NCBI GenBank assembly: GCA_003280895.1
Contig: QCDM01000004.1
Coordinates: 1-64,000, forward strand
Direction: 5' to 3'
Origin: Prochlorococcus sp. AG-355-I20
Lineage (GTDB): Bacteria; Cyanobacteriota; Cyanobacteriia; PCC-6307; Cyanobiaceae
DNA: 64,000 bases
Shown: piece after piece, positions 38,063-48,367 of the stretch
How the letters are laid out: each line of letters starts with the position of its first letter
How positions within the stretch are numbered: the stretch's first letter is position 1
The notes under the pieces: generated by a model
Seen by the model: only the letters and a program-made list of their open reading frames with translations
What the model was told of the DNA's origin: nothing
Database searches by the model: none
Position numbers and translations under genes: made by a program

Positions 38063-39289
38063 TTGAGAAGTTGGCAAATTTTTAAAATATGGGGAATTCC
38101 CTTTAAAGTTCATCCTTATTGGTTTGCTATTCTTTTTTTATTCTCTTGGAGTATAAGTAATCAGGTTAATTTAACTTCTGGTGATATTTATAATATTAAA
38201 GAATCTTGGATTATAGGATTTTTAACTTCTTTTTTCTTATTATCTTCAATTATTTTTCATGAGATTTTTCATACTTTTGTTTCACTAAATCAGGGTGTAA
38301 AAATAAAAAAAATTACTTTTTATTTTCTAGGAGCAATTTTACAAATAGATAAGTATTGTCAAACTGCTTCAGGTAATATAAAAATTGCAATTGTTAGACC
38401 TCTTCTATGTTTTGCTACAGCATTTATCCTACTTTTAATTAGTAACAACAGTGCATCTCAAGAAGAAATAGCAGTTAATGTAATTTCTAGAGTAGGTATA
38501 TTTAATTTATTCTTGGGTTTCTTAAATTTGATTCCAATTGGTTCTTTAGATGGGGGGAATTTATTAAAAAGCATTATTTGGCATTTCTCAGGGAGTAAAA
38601 ATAAAGGAAGAAATTTCCTTAATAAAGTAAATTTATTATTATCTTTTTTTGTTTTATTTTTTGGGATATTTTGTTTATTTAGATTTAACTTTTATTTTGG
38701 TTTTATTCTTTCTTTTTTGGGCTTGTTTGGAGTTAATTCTTCAAAATCAGAAAGTCAATTTTTTAAAATTGAAAACATACTTAAATTTAGTAAAGTTTCT
38801 GAAATCAAATTAAAGCCTTTGAGGAAAATTGAATACGATTCAAATTTCTCAGAATTTAATACATTAATAAAAAATAAAAAAGATGCATCGGATAAATATT
38901 TGTTTGTTACTAATAGTGGTAGATGGACTGGTTTTGTTGAAGAGAATATTTTAAAAACTGTTTCCTTAAAAAAATGGGAACGGAACTTTGTTGGAGATTT
39001 TAGGAAACCAATAGATAGCTTTGAAAGTGTATCTTATAATGAAAAATTATGGATAACTATAGAAAGACTTGAAGAAACAAATGAAGGTTTTTTATTGGTT
39101 CTCAATGCTGCAAATATCCCTTTGGGGATAATTGATAGGTCAAAAATTGGCAACTTTGTATTGAATAAATTAGGTTTTAATTTACCTTCAGAGATTGTTA
39201 ATAAATTAAACTTTAAAAATCATTATCCCTTAGGAATTGAATTGCCAAAAATAATTAATTCAATGAAGCAGAAAGGTGATCTTCAATAA
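38063..39289 (+). CDS. Site-2-type membrane metalloprotease (M50) with CBS pair
   Basis: Intramembrane zinc protease. The 408 residues start at TTG 38063, preceded by GGAG at suitable distance. They have five to six membrane segments in the first 225 residues, 'SIIFHEIFHTFVSL' (HExxH) near residue 73 and 'NLIPIGSLDGGNLLKSI' (third zinc ligand Asp) near 155. The C-terminal 170 residues resemble a pair of CBS domains ('YLFVTNSGRWTGFVEENIL', 'FLLVLNAANIPLGIIDRSKI'), which often bind adenine nucleotides and regulate. Targets unknown. It is convergent with the lipoate ligase-like gene, overlapping by 7 bp. Confidence 0.92.
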   Translation: MRSWQIFKIWGIPFKVHPYWFAILFLFSWSISNQVNLTSGDIYNIKESWIIGFLTSFFLLSSIIFHEIFHTFVSLNQGVKIKKITFYFLGAILQIDKYCQTASGNIKIAIVRPLLCFATAFILLLISNNSASQEEIAVNVISRVGIFNLFLGFLNLIPIGSLDGGNLLKSIIWHFSGSKNKGRNFLNKVNLLLSFFVLFFGIFCLFRFNFYFGFILSFLGLFGVNSSKSESQFFKIENILKFSKVSEIKLKPLRKIEYDSNFSEFNTLIKNKKDASDKYLFVTNSGRWTGFVEENILKTVSLKKWERNFVGDFRKPIDSFESVSYNEKLWITIERLEETNEGFLLVLNAANIPLGIIDRSKIGNFVLNKLGFNLPSEIVNKLNFKNHYPLGIELPKIINSMKQKGDLQ

Positions 39290-40038
39290 TTCTTGTAATT
39301 AAAATTTTCAATTTTTTTATTATCTAATGCAATATTTTTGAAATTTATATTTGATTTATTTTTCAAGAATGAATTTCTCAAATGTTGAACTATTTCATCA
39401 TTTGTTAGTTTTAAATTTACTTTTGGTGGGGCTTCTTCTTTAAATAGTTTGAACCACAAATCTCTTGGAGGATTTGTTTGAATCTCTCCATGTTGAAGGA
39501 ATGCACCTTTTTTACGAAATTGGGCACTTCCTATTCTCTTAACCCCATCTTGATCAACTAAATCAGAAATTAATGGAGACCCAAAACAATTTGTTTTAAT
39601 ACTTGATTTTCGTAAATTACCATATTGTAAGTTTAGACCTAATTCTCTAAAACTTTTAATTAACCAGTTATTAATCATTTCATAACTTAAGACTTTATAG
39701 TAAGTTTTTTTAAAAGTTAATGCATATGTAATGCCTCCTGAATGAAGAACAGCACCCCCTCCAGAGGGACGCCTAACAATATTAATTTCCCCATTTGAAG
39801 ATAAATTTTTCCAATGCAGAGGAATTTCCTTTTGGTGATAGCCAATTGAGAGCCAATCCCCAGTCCAATAGTAGAACCTCAATGTGAGAATTATTTCAGG
39901 ATTTGAAATTGTCTGATCTAAAGAATTTAAATCTAAAGCCATTTGATTAAATCCAGATAAATTATTTGTTGAAAAAATTAAAGCTTGATTTTCAATTCCC
40001 AAAATTAATTTTGTAAGTTTATTTATGATAATTTTCAA
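39283..40038 (-). CDS. Lipoate-protein ligase A/octanoyltransferase-like protein
   Basis: Biotin/lipoate ligase fold, 251 residues. 'NQMALDLNSLDQTI' and the ligand loop 'NIVRRPSGGGAVLHSGGITYALTF' (RRPSGGGAV) are near residues 20-120, followed by 'RIGSAQFRKKGAFLQHGEIQTN' with the conserved Lys region. It likely handles lipoyl transfer to dehydrogenase or glycine-cleavage H protein. LplA versus octanoyltransferase (LipM-like) is not separable here. Confidence 0.85.
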   Translation of the reverse strand: MKIIINKLTKLILGIENQALIFSTNNLSGFNQMALDLNSLDQTISNPEIILTLRFYYWTGDWLSIGYHQKEIPLHWKNLSSNGEINIVRRPSGGGAVLHSGGITYALTFKKTYYKVLSYEMINNWLIKSFRELGLNLQYGNLRKSSIKTNCFGSPLISDLVDQDGVKRIGSAQFRKKGAFLQHGEIQTNPPRDLWFKLFKEEAPPKVNLKLTNDEIVQHLRNSFLKNKSNINFKNIALDNKKIENFNYKNY

Positions 40039-40141
40039 TAAATTTTTTCTTTCAATTTGTTAATTACGTAACATCATTTTGTAATAGTGTTTCAAATCTT
40101 CTCTTTTCGGTGGAGAATATAGAAAATAAATTTTTTTTACC

Positions 40142-40246
40142 ATGGAGCCAACTCAAACAATAAATCTTATTGCATTAAGCCTCATAGTTGTTATGCATGC
40201 GGGAGTTTTAGCATTAAGACTAGGAATTAGTTTAGGTAGGAACTAA
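40142..40246 (+). CDS. psaM: Photosystem I subunit XII (PsaM)
   Basis: A 34-residue thylakoid membrane peptide. The frame runs from ATG 40142 to TAA 40246 and translates to a single hydrophobic helix: it begins '[17 protein letters not shown]' and ends '[10 protein letters not shown]', which I recognise as the marine Prochlorococcus PsaM. It lies between the divergent lipoate ligase-like gene and a small hypothetical gene in a 293-bp gap, so it is easily missed by length-based gene callers. Confidence 0.93.
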   Translation: MEPTQTINLIALSLIVVMHAGVLALRLGISLGRN

Positions 40247-40331
40247 ATTCTATTAGAAAATTTAAAATTTATAAGGTAATAATAAAGTAAGACTGAATTG
40301 ATTTATTCATTAAAAATTTCAAGTACTTAAT

Positions 40332-40679
40332 TTGTCAAAATCTTTTTATAAAAATAGTATTTTCTACAAAAAATATTTAGGCTCTTTATTTATCAAAAGA
40401 CAACAGAAAATGGATAAATTTGTTTCATTGATTTTTTTAATTATAAAAATTAGCTTTTCCCTTCTGGCAATAATAAGTCTGATTAAGCTTGGCTATAGTT
40501 CTAAAGTAAGGTTGACCAGATTAAAGGAAATTGAAGAGTCCTTTTTATACGAAAAATATAGATTTAATGTTTTAACAGATAAGTTTGATGATTTATTCTC
40601 TTCTGAAGGTGAGCAAAGATTTATGAAGGATCAGGATCAAATAATTTCTAGGGACATTATCAGAGTAATATGGCGTTGA
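40332..40679 (+). CDS. Small membrane protein upstream of por, unknown function
   Basis: The 115 residues begin at TTG 40332 (an ATG at 40410 would give 89). One membrane span lies at about 32-55 ('VSLIFLIIKISFSLLAIISLIKLGY') and the rest is a charged helical cytoplasmic part ('RLTRLKEIEESFLYEKYRFNVLTDKFDDLF'). The family is not known to me. Its position directly before por, 48 bp away, suggests co-transcription. Confidence 0.6.
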   Translation: MSKSFYKNSIFYKKYLGSLFIKRQQKMDKFVSLIFLIIKISFSLLAIISLIKLGYSSKVRLTRLKEIEESFLYEKYRFNVLTDKFDDLFSSEGEQRFMKDQDQIISRDIIRVIWR

Positions 40680-40727
40680 TAAGGATGATCTTGAATCATT
40701 CTACATTTCATTTTTCTATTAACTTTT

Positions 40728-41738
40728 TTGCAAGTGAGTAAGAACATTAAGGGTTTAGTCCTAATAACAGGAACAACTTCAGGAGTTGGATTAAATACTC
40801 TAAAACCACTATTAAGATTTGGATGGGAGATAATAGCTGTTAACCGATCAAATAAAAGAGCTATAAAAATAGCAGAGGAATCCTTGACAAAAGAGGAGGT
40901 TAAACATATTCACTTTATAGAAATAGATCTTTCTAACCTGGGTGATGTGAGAAAAGGTTGCGATGAAATATTAGAAAGATTTAAGAAGCCAATAAATTCT
41001 CTTATTTGTAATGCAGCAGTTTATAAACCAAGACTAAAGAGACCTGAAAGGTCTCCTCAGGGATTTGAAAACTCTATGGCAGTTAATCATTTTGGGCATT
41101 TTCTTATGATAAACCTTCTTCTAGAAAATATTTTATCTTCTGAAAGAGAAATTGTTTTGAATGGCAAATCAACTTTATTCAAGCCAAGAATTACAGTATT
41201 AGGGACCGTTACGGCTAATTATTCAGAACTTGGAGGCAGGATCCCTATCCCTGCCCCAGCTGATTTGGGAGATTTATCTGGATTCAAAAATGGTTTTTTA
41301 TCTCCAATAAGTATGGCTAATGGAAAGAAATTCAAACCTGGTAAGGCTTATAAGGATAGTAAACTTTGTAATATGGTGACCGTTCAGGAATTATCAAAAA
41401 GATATCCTGCAGAGAAGATCATTGTAAATTCTCTATATCCTGGATGTGTTGCTGATACAAAACTTTTTAGAGATACACCTTGGTTATTCAGATTCCTCTT
41501 CCCAATATTTCAAAAATTCATAACAAAAGGATATGTGTCACAAAGATTAGCAGGAGAGAGGGTTGCTCAAGTTGCTACTTATAAAGAATTTGCTAAACCA
41601 TCAGTCCATTGGAGCTGGGGAAATCGTCAAAAAACTGGCAGAAAAGCTTTTTCTCAAAAGTTGTCAAAAAGAATAATTGATACGAAAACCTCGCAACAAA
41701 CTTATGATTTAACAAGCCAATTGGTTGGATTAGATTAA
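40728..41738 (+). CDS. por: Light-dependent protochlorophyllide oxidoreductase
   Basis: SDR-type enzyme reducing protochlorophyllide to chlorophyllide with NADPH and light. The 336 residues start at TTG 40728 (GTG 40734 is possible) and show 'LVLITGTTSGVGLNTLKPL', 'NSLICNAAVYKPRLKRPERSPQGFENSMAVNHFGHFLM'. The catalytic pair is in 'KAYKDSKLCNMVTVQEL' (YxxxK), and 'NSLYPGCVADTKLFRDTPWLF' is the POR-specific loop. It converges with chlL, its dark-operative counterpart. Confidence 0.96.
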   Translation: MQVSKNIKGLVLITGTTSGVGLNTLKPLLRFGWEIIAVNRSNKRAIKIAEESLTKEEVKHIHFIEIDLSNLGDVRKGCDEILERFKKPINSLICNAAVYKPRLKRPERSPQGFENSMAVNHFGHFLMINLLLENILSSEREIVLNGKSTLFKPRITVLGTVTANYSELGGRIPIPAPADLGDLSGFKNGFLSPISMANGKKFKPGKAYKDSKLCNMVTVQELSKRYPAEKIIVNSLYPGCVADTKLFRDTPWLFRFLFPIFQKFITKGYVSQRLAGERVAQVATYKEFAKPSVHWSWGNRQKTGRKAFSQKLSKRIIDTKTSQQTYDLTSQLVGLD

Positions 41739-41744
41739 TTTAGA

Positions 41745-42632
<888 letters not shown>

Positions 42633-42684
42633 TTAAAGCTTGAAACACATTATTATTTATATTCTTGCAGCGCAAATACACATG

Positions 42685-42738
42685 AAATATGTTTCTAAAC
42701 AAATATGTATTTAATTGTATTAAAAGCGGGAAATATGT
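42685..42738 (-). promoter_or_regulatory. Triple AAATATGT motif upstream of chlL
   Basis: AAATATGT occurs at 42685-42692, 42701-42708 and 42731-42738 in the chlB/chlL spacer, 53 to 106 bases before the chlL start. In AT-rich DNA short repeats arise easily, but three exact octamers within 54 bases at this position could be operator sites. Confidence 0.4.
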
Positions 42739-42776
42739 TCTTATAACTGAATTTTTAGGATTAAATTTATTAGGTT

Positions 42777-42794
42777 ATGAGTGAAAATACTCAT
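42777..42794 (-). terminator. Hairpin between chlB and chlL
   Basis: ATGAGT (42777-42782) and ACTCAT (42789-42794) form a perfect 6-bp stem around a short A-rich loop, 29 bases after the chlB stop in the direction of transcription. No clear T run follows. It may be a weak terminator or a processing/stability element. Confidence 0.45.
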
Positions 42795-42823
42795 GACTTA
42801 ATTATAGTTTATTAGTAAAGAAA

Positions 42824-44395
42824 TTAACTGAAATATGCTTTTGCATCATAAAGAGTTTCATCGCTTATCTCTGGAATTCCTCTCAAGATTGCGTATTTTT
42901 CAGTATTTGTTTTAACTTTACCTCTTACAAAAAATGGAACTTTTGTTAATTCAGCTCTACCAGATTCAGTCCAGATAATTCCTTCTTTACTATTTTTTTC
43001 TTTTCTCTTCTCAGAATTTAAAGAGTCATTTGTGTTCGTCGCTGTATGTCCTAAATGGCTTTGATGACCATCAACAAACTCAAAGTCATGTTTGAACATA
43101 TCAATAAGATGCTCTTCTAAGCCCATCATTAGGGGGTGTACCCAGTCATCAAAAATCACATTTGCTCCTTCCCATCCCATTTGAGGACTATATCTTGCAG
43201 GAACATCTTGAACATGCATTGGAGTACTAATTACTGAGCATGGAATGCCGAGCCTTTTTGCACTATGCCTTTCCATTTGGGTCCCTAAAACCAGTTCAGG
43301 GGCGGCCTTTTTCATAGCATCTTCCACTTCTAGATAATTATTAGTTATCAGAGCTTCTACATTAAGATCTTTTGCAGTAGCTCTTACTTGCCTGGCCATC
43401 TCCCTGCTGTATGTTCCAAGACCAACTACTTCAAAACCCAATTCCTCCTTAGCAATTTTGGCTGCTGCAATTGCATGTGTTCCATCACCAAAAATAAAAA
43501 CTCTCTTACCAGTTAGATAATTTGAGTCAACTGATTTTGAATACCAAGGAAGTTTTGATTTATTTTCTAATTCTTCTTTATTTGTTAAAGGAAGATCTAA
43601 TTTCTTATGAACTTCATTTATAAATTCAATTGTATTTTTTATTCCAATAGGAATAGTATTCGTATATTCCATGCCAAAGTTCCTTTTAAGCCACTCACAT
43701 GAAGCTTCAGCAATTTCTTGATAAAGACAGATATTTATTTCAGCATCAATTAGTCTTTCAATATCATCAGGACTAGCACCTAATGGAGCAACTACGTTTG
43801 TATCTATGCCTTGTTCCGAAAGTATGCGTTGGATTTCGATTACATCATCTCTGCATCTAAATCCTAGTAATGAAGGGCCAAGTATATTAACTTTTGGTCT
43901 CCTACCTAATTCCCTCCACCTAAGGGGATTTATTTTGTCTGAAGAACTTACTTTTTCTTTTAAAAGGGTTCTTGTTAGTTGATAAAAAGTTTCTGAGGCC
44001 CCCCAATTTTCTTTCTTGCTATAAGCTGGTAATTCAAGATTAACAATCGGCATATCAAACCCCATCCCCTTCGCAAGTGCTCCAGGTTGGTCTTGGATAA
44101 GTTCTGCTGTACAACTTTCTCCGACTAAAAGAGTTTTGGGTTTGAATCGTTCAACCGCTTCCTTAATATTTTTCTTCACTAACTCTGCTGTATCGCCTCC
44201 AAGGTCTCTAGCCTGAAAAGTTGTGTAAGTTACTGGAGGCCTTTGTCCCCTCCTCTCGATCATTGTAAAGAGAAGATCTGCATATGTATCTCCTTGGGGG
44301 GCATGAAGTACATAATGAATGTCTTTCATTGACGAGGCAATTCTCATAGCACCTACATGTGGTGGTCCTTCATAAGTCCAAAGAGTTAATTCCAT
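42824..44395 (-). CDS. chlB: Light-independent protochlorophyllide reductase subunit B
   Basis: Catalytic subunit of dark-operative reductase, related to nitrogenase MoFe protein. The 523 residues open '[45 protein letters not shown]' and include '[19 protein letters not shown]' with a cluster-site Cys, '[27 protein letters not shown]' and '[31 protein letters not shown]'. chlN ends 5 bp upstream, the standard cyanobacterial N-B order. The C-terminal domain with '[20 protein letters not shown]' is complete. Confidence 0.98.
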   Translation of the reverse strand: MELTLWTYEGPPHVGAMRIASSMKDIHYVLHAPQGDTYADLLFTMIERRGQRPPVTYTTFQARDLGGDTAELVKKNIKEAVERFKPKTLLVGESCTAELIQDQPGALAKGMGFDMPIVNLELPAYSKKENWGASETFYQLTRTLLKEKVSSSDKINPLRWRELGRRPKVNILGPSLLGFRCRDDVIEIQRILSEQGIDTNVVAPLGASPDDIERLIDAEINICLYQEIAEASCEWLKRNFGMEYTNTIPIGIKNTIEFINEVHKKLDLPLTNKEELENKSKLPWYSKSVDSNYLTGKRVFIFGDGTHAIAAAKIAKEELGFEVVGLGTYSREMARQVRATAKDLNVEALITNNYLEVEDAMKKAAPELVLGTQMERHSAKRLGIPCSVISTPMHVQDVPARYSPQMGWEGANVIFDDWVHPLMMGLEEHLIDMFKHDFEFVDGHQSHLGHTATNTNDSLNSEKRKEKNSKEGIIWTESGRAELTKVPFFVRGKVKTNTEKYAILRGIPEISDETLYDAKAYFS

Positions 44396-44400
44396 AGTTC

Positions 44401-45666
<1,266 letters not shown>

Positions 45667-45814
45667 TCAATAGCTTATATCTCAAGCTTGCATTAACTTT
45701 TTAATTTAAGAAAGTAATTAATAAGTTCTCTTACAAAATGAACACATTTAAAAAACTTATATGAATGTTTAAATACTTAAATGAGAATTATGAAAATTAT
45801 TTTTAGGGTATATT

Positions 45815-46183
45815 CTAATTTCTGTAGAAGGAATTTCCTTGACTTGTTTTTGAAAGCTTCCATACATTTCTAGCTATTTTCGTAGCTAATAATCCTGCTC
45901 TTTCTAACTTAGATTTTCCAGGCTTAGCTCCAATTAGAGCTGTCACTTCTGAAGTGGTCAAAGGTGCTCCAGTATTTATAGCTAATTGGGTTAACTCCAA
46001 TCTATCTCTAAGGTTCTTAAGATTTACTTTCTCAATTTTATCTTCTTCTAACCAGCTAAAAGATGGGTCTTTCTGAGATAGTTTTTGCATCAAGCTTAGG
46101 CTAACTAATCCAAGAGTTTGATCAGGAGTTAATTCTTTTTCAATACCAGAAACATTTGGTTCTTTTTTTTGAGAAGTTCCCAT
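45815..46183 (-). CDS. Conserved-type hypothetical protein between chlN and csoS1D
   Basis: Not recognised. The 122-residue soluble product has a polar N-terminus with '[41 protein letters not shown]' and a helix-turn-like middle '[37 protein letters not shown]'. It is basic near the C-terminus. Nucleic acid binding is possible, but this is inference. It is divergent from csoS1D with a 97-bp gap, so it may be linked to either locus or to neither. Confidence 0.55.
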   Translation of the reverse strand: MGTSQKKEPNVSGIEKELTPDQTLGLVSLSLMQKLSQKDPSFSWLEEDKIEKVNLKNLRDRLELTQLAINTGAPLTTSEVTALIGAKPGKSKLERAGLLATKIARNVWKLSKTSQGNSFYRN

Positions 46184-46280
46184 AAAAATGCATATCTTTT
46201 ACTTGAAGTTATCGTTTTGTGGTAAGCATGCAAGTAAATTTAATAGAAAAAAAGAACCATTATCCGTTATAGTCGCCTCA

Positions 46281-47051
46281 ATGGAACCAACTTCTAGCTT
46301 AAACAGAGGGAAACGAAAAAAAGGGAGTTCTCTAGTCACAGGATCTGAGGTGCAATCTCAGGCCAGTGGTGCTAGCTGTTTTATTACTACCGATTCAGAA
46401 AAGTCTCTGGTATCCAGACAAGCAAGTCAAGTTGAGCAAATTGAGTTAAGAACATATGTTTTTTTAGATTCTCTGCAACCTCAATTAGCCGCATATATGG
46501 GAACTGTTAGTAGAGGTTTTTTACCTATTCCTGGGGATTCATGTCTTTGGATGGAAGTATCACCCGGGATGGCTGTTCATAGAGTCACTGATATTGCCCT
46601 AAAAGCAAGTAATGTAAGACTTGGTCAGATGATTGTTGAAAGAGCATTTGGATCTCTTGCTCTTTACCATAAAGATCAAAGTACGGTTTTACATTCTGGA
46701 GATGTTGTTCTAGATGCTATTGGGAGCGAAGTTAGAAAAAGAACAAAACCTGCTACGAGTTGGACTGAAGTTATTCGAGCAATTACTCCAGACCATGCAG
46801 TTTTAATAAATAGACAAAACAGAAGTGGATCAATGATTCAATCTGGAATGAGCATGTTTATTTTAGAGACTGAGCCAGCTGGTTATGTTTTAAAAGCAGC
46901 TAATGAAGCTGAAAAGGCATCTAATATAACTGTTGTTGATGTTAAGGCAGTTGGAGCTTTTGGAAGATTAACTCTAGCCGGGAAAGAAGGAGATGTAGAA
47001 GAGGCTGCAGCAGCTGCTATAAGAGCAATTGAAGAAATTTCAAATTATTGA
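46281..47051 (+). CDS. csoS1D: Carboxysome shell protein CsoS1D (tandem BMC)
   Basis: Pseudohexameric shell protein thought to form a gated pore. The start at ATG 46281 ('[14 protein letters not shown]', 256 residues) fits the known protein; the frame is open back to 46188. An N-terminal extension of about 50 residues precedes two BMC domains. The first starts '[31 protein letters not shown]' and the second contains '[42 protein letters not shown]'. It is upstream of the main cso operon, with rdgB interposed on the other strand. Confidence 0.92.
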   Translation: MEPTSSLNRGKRKKGSSLVTGSEVQSQASGASCFITTDSEKSLVSRQASQVEQIELRTYVFLDSLQPQLAAYMGTVSRGFLPIPGDSCLWMEVSPGMAVHRVTDIALKASNVRLGQMIVERAFGSLALYHKDQSTVLHSGDVVLDAIGSEVRKRTKPATSWTEVIRAITPDHAVLINRQNRSGSMIQSGMSMFILETEPAGYVLKAANEAEKASNITVVDVKAVGAFGRLTLAGKEGDVEEAAAAAIRAIEEISNY

Positions 47052-47074
47052 GAATTTTTAAATTTAAACTTTTT

Positions 47075-47659
47075 TTAACTTAAACCTATCTCTTTTTTTA
47101 AAAAAGGTGACATAATTTTTGCAGCTTTACCTCTACTCCCTAATTTATTTAATTGTGATTGTGAGAGCTCACCGTAAACACAGTTAGACTCTTTTACCCA
47201 AAAAATAGATTCGAATTCCCCGTTTGGATATTTGGGGTTCTTAAGAATTTCTCCCCAGCATATTCCTGTTGTATCTTTAACTAAGTTTCCTGAAGGATCG
47301 CACAAAACCATACAACTTATAAATCTTGCACTCCTATAAGGACTATCAGAAAGTTCATTAATTAATTTTTTAATTTTCTCATCATTAGTTTTTGCATATC
47401 TAGCAGAATAAATTCCTGGCCGACCATCTAAAACATCTACTTCAAGACCCGAGTCATCAGCTAATGCCCAAGTTTTAGTCTCTAAAGCAGCTGCTTTTGC
47501 TTTTAGAAGTGCATTCTCAAAATATGTGTTTCCAGTCTCTTCGACATTTAAATATTCTGGTTGCTTCTGAACCTTTAAAGACAAAACATCCAGCATCTCT
47601 GAAATTTCAGATACTTTTCTTTGATTGCCACTAGCAATAGTTAGAACTGGAAGGTTCAA
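47075..47659 (-). CDS. rdgB: Non-canonical purine NTP pyrophosphatase (RdgB/HAM1)
   Basis: Cleans ITP, dITP and XTP from nucleotide pools. The 194 residues include 'TIASGNQRKVSEISEMLD', 'ALLKAKAAALETKTWALADDSGLEVDVLDGRPGIYSARYA' with catalytic Asp residues, 'SNCVYGELSQSQLNKLGSRGKA' toward the end. A gap of 327 bases separates it from csoS1, which holds the carboxysome leader. Its separate orientation between csoS1D and csoS1 is typical of the marine Prochlorococcus gene order. Confidence 0.95.
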   Translation of the reverse strand: MNLPVLTIASGNQRKVSEISEMLDVLSLKVQKQPEYLNVEETGNTYFENALLKAKAAALETKTWALADDSGLEVDVLDGRPGIYSARYAKTNDEKIKKLINELSDSPYRSARFISCMVLCDPSGNLVKDTTGICWGEILKNPKYPNGEFESIFWVKESNCVYGELSQSQLNKLGSRGKAAKIMSPFLKKEIGLS

Positions 47660-47986
47660 AATAATAAAAAAATTTATTGTGAATATTATCTTACTTCAAA
47701 GCTTGATACGGAGACAGGAAAGGTTGAACATTCCACACCTGTGTAGACAGGGCCTGTCTCGTACGGAAATAACATAATGTAAATTTTTTCTTAACACAAC
47801 AGTATGTTTTGATGCACTAACTAATATGCATAAGTATTGACATATCAATAGTACCAAGGGTGATAAGTTTAACTTATGAATGATAGAAAAAACATTAATG
47901 GAGATTTTGTCGAAAACGCTTGACTTATAAGTACCTAATGAAGCATTCTTCGAATTGAACATTCCACATTTAGTATTTAGTAGACA
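47660..47986. promoter_or_regulatory. Carboxysome operon leader with repeats
   Basis: No gene is seen. It holds: TTGAACATTCCACA at 47724-47737 and again at 47955-47968; GAGACAGG (47711-47718) pairing with CCTGTCTC (47753-47760); and the near-palindrome AGACAGG-G-CCTGTCT (47745-47759). A candidate promoter has TTGACA at 47837-47842 with TGATAA at 47861-47866 (18-bp spacer); TTGACT at 47920-47925 may belong to a second one. A leftward frame at 47696-47962 would cover the repeats but looks like no known protein. Confidence 0.6.
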
Positions 47987-48298
47987 ATGGCTACAGAAAC
48001 AATGGGTATCGCTCTCGGCATGATCGAGACACGCGGACTTGTACCTGCAATCGAAGCAGCAGACGCAATGACAAAGGCAGCAGAAGTTCGCCTTATTGGT
48101 CGTGAATTCGTTGGCGGCGGTTATGTCACAGTATTAGTTAGAGGCGAAACAGGCGCAGTTAACGCAGCTGTAAGAGCTGGTGCTGATGCTTGTGAAAGAG
48201 TTGGTGACGGTTTAGTTGCTGCTCACATTATTGCTCGTCCTCATAGAGAAGTTGAACCTGCTCTAGGTAACGGTGAATTTCTTGGTCAAAAGGACTAA
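47987..48298 (+). CDS. csoS1: Major alpha-carboxysome shell protein CsoS1
   Basis: Single-BMC hexameric shell protein, 103 residues. The sequence opens 'MATETMGIALGMIETRGLVPAIEAADAMTKAAEVRLIGREFVGGGYVTVLVRGETGAVNAAVRAG', the canonical fold, with 'VAAHIIARPHREVEPAL' at the end. Base composition is markedly richer in G+C than the surrounding genes, as expected for an acquired, highly expressed gene. A 20-base hairpin follows the stop. In Prochlorococcus this gene leads cbbL and cbbS. Confidence 0.98.
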   Translation: MATETMGIALGMIETRGLVPAIEAADAMTKAAEVRLIGREFVGGGYVTVLVRGETGAVNAAVRAGADACERVGDGLVAAHIIARPHREVEPALGNGEFLGQKD

Positions 48299-48307
48299 TT
48301 AAGTAAA

Positions 48308-48327
48308 GCAAGATTTATAAATCTTGC
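48308..48327 (+). terminator. Perfect hairpin between csoS1 and cbbL
   Basis: GCAAGATT and AATCTTGC (20 bases in total) pair perfectly around a TATA loop, 10 bases after the csoS1 stop. The sequence after it is AT-rich but has no clear T run. A partial terminator or RNA-stability hairpin that favours csoS1 mRNA is plausible. Confidence 0.65.
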
Positions 48328-48367
48328 ACAATAATTATTTTCCCTACACAGACCTAAATTTATCCTT

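Noticed and set aside
47696..47962. Minus-strand 88-residue frame in the carboxysome leader
   Set aside because: It covers repeats and a likely promoter, has no recognisable family, and unusual composition.
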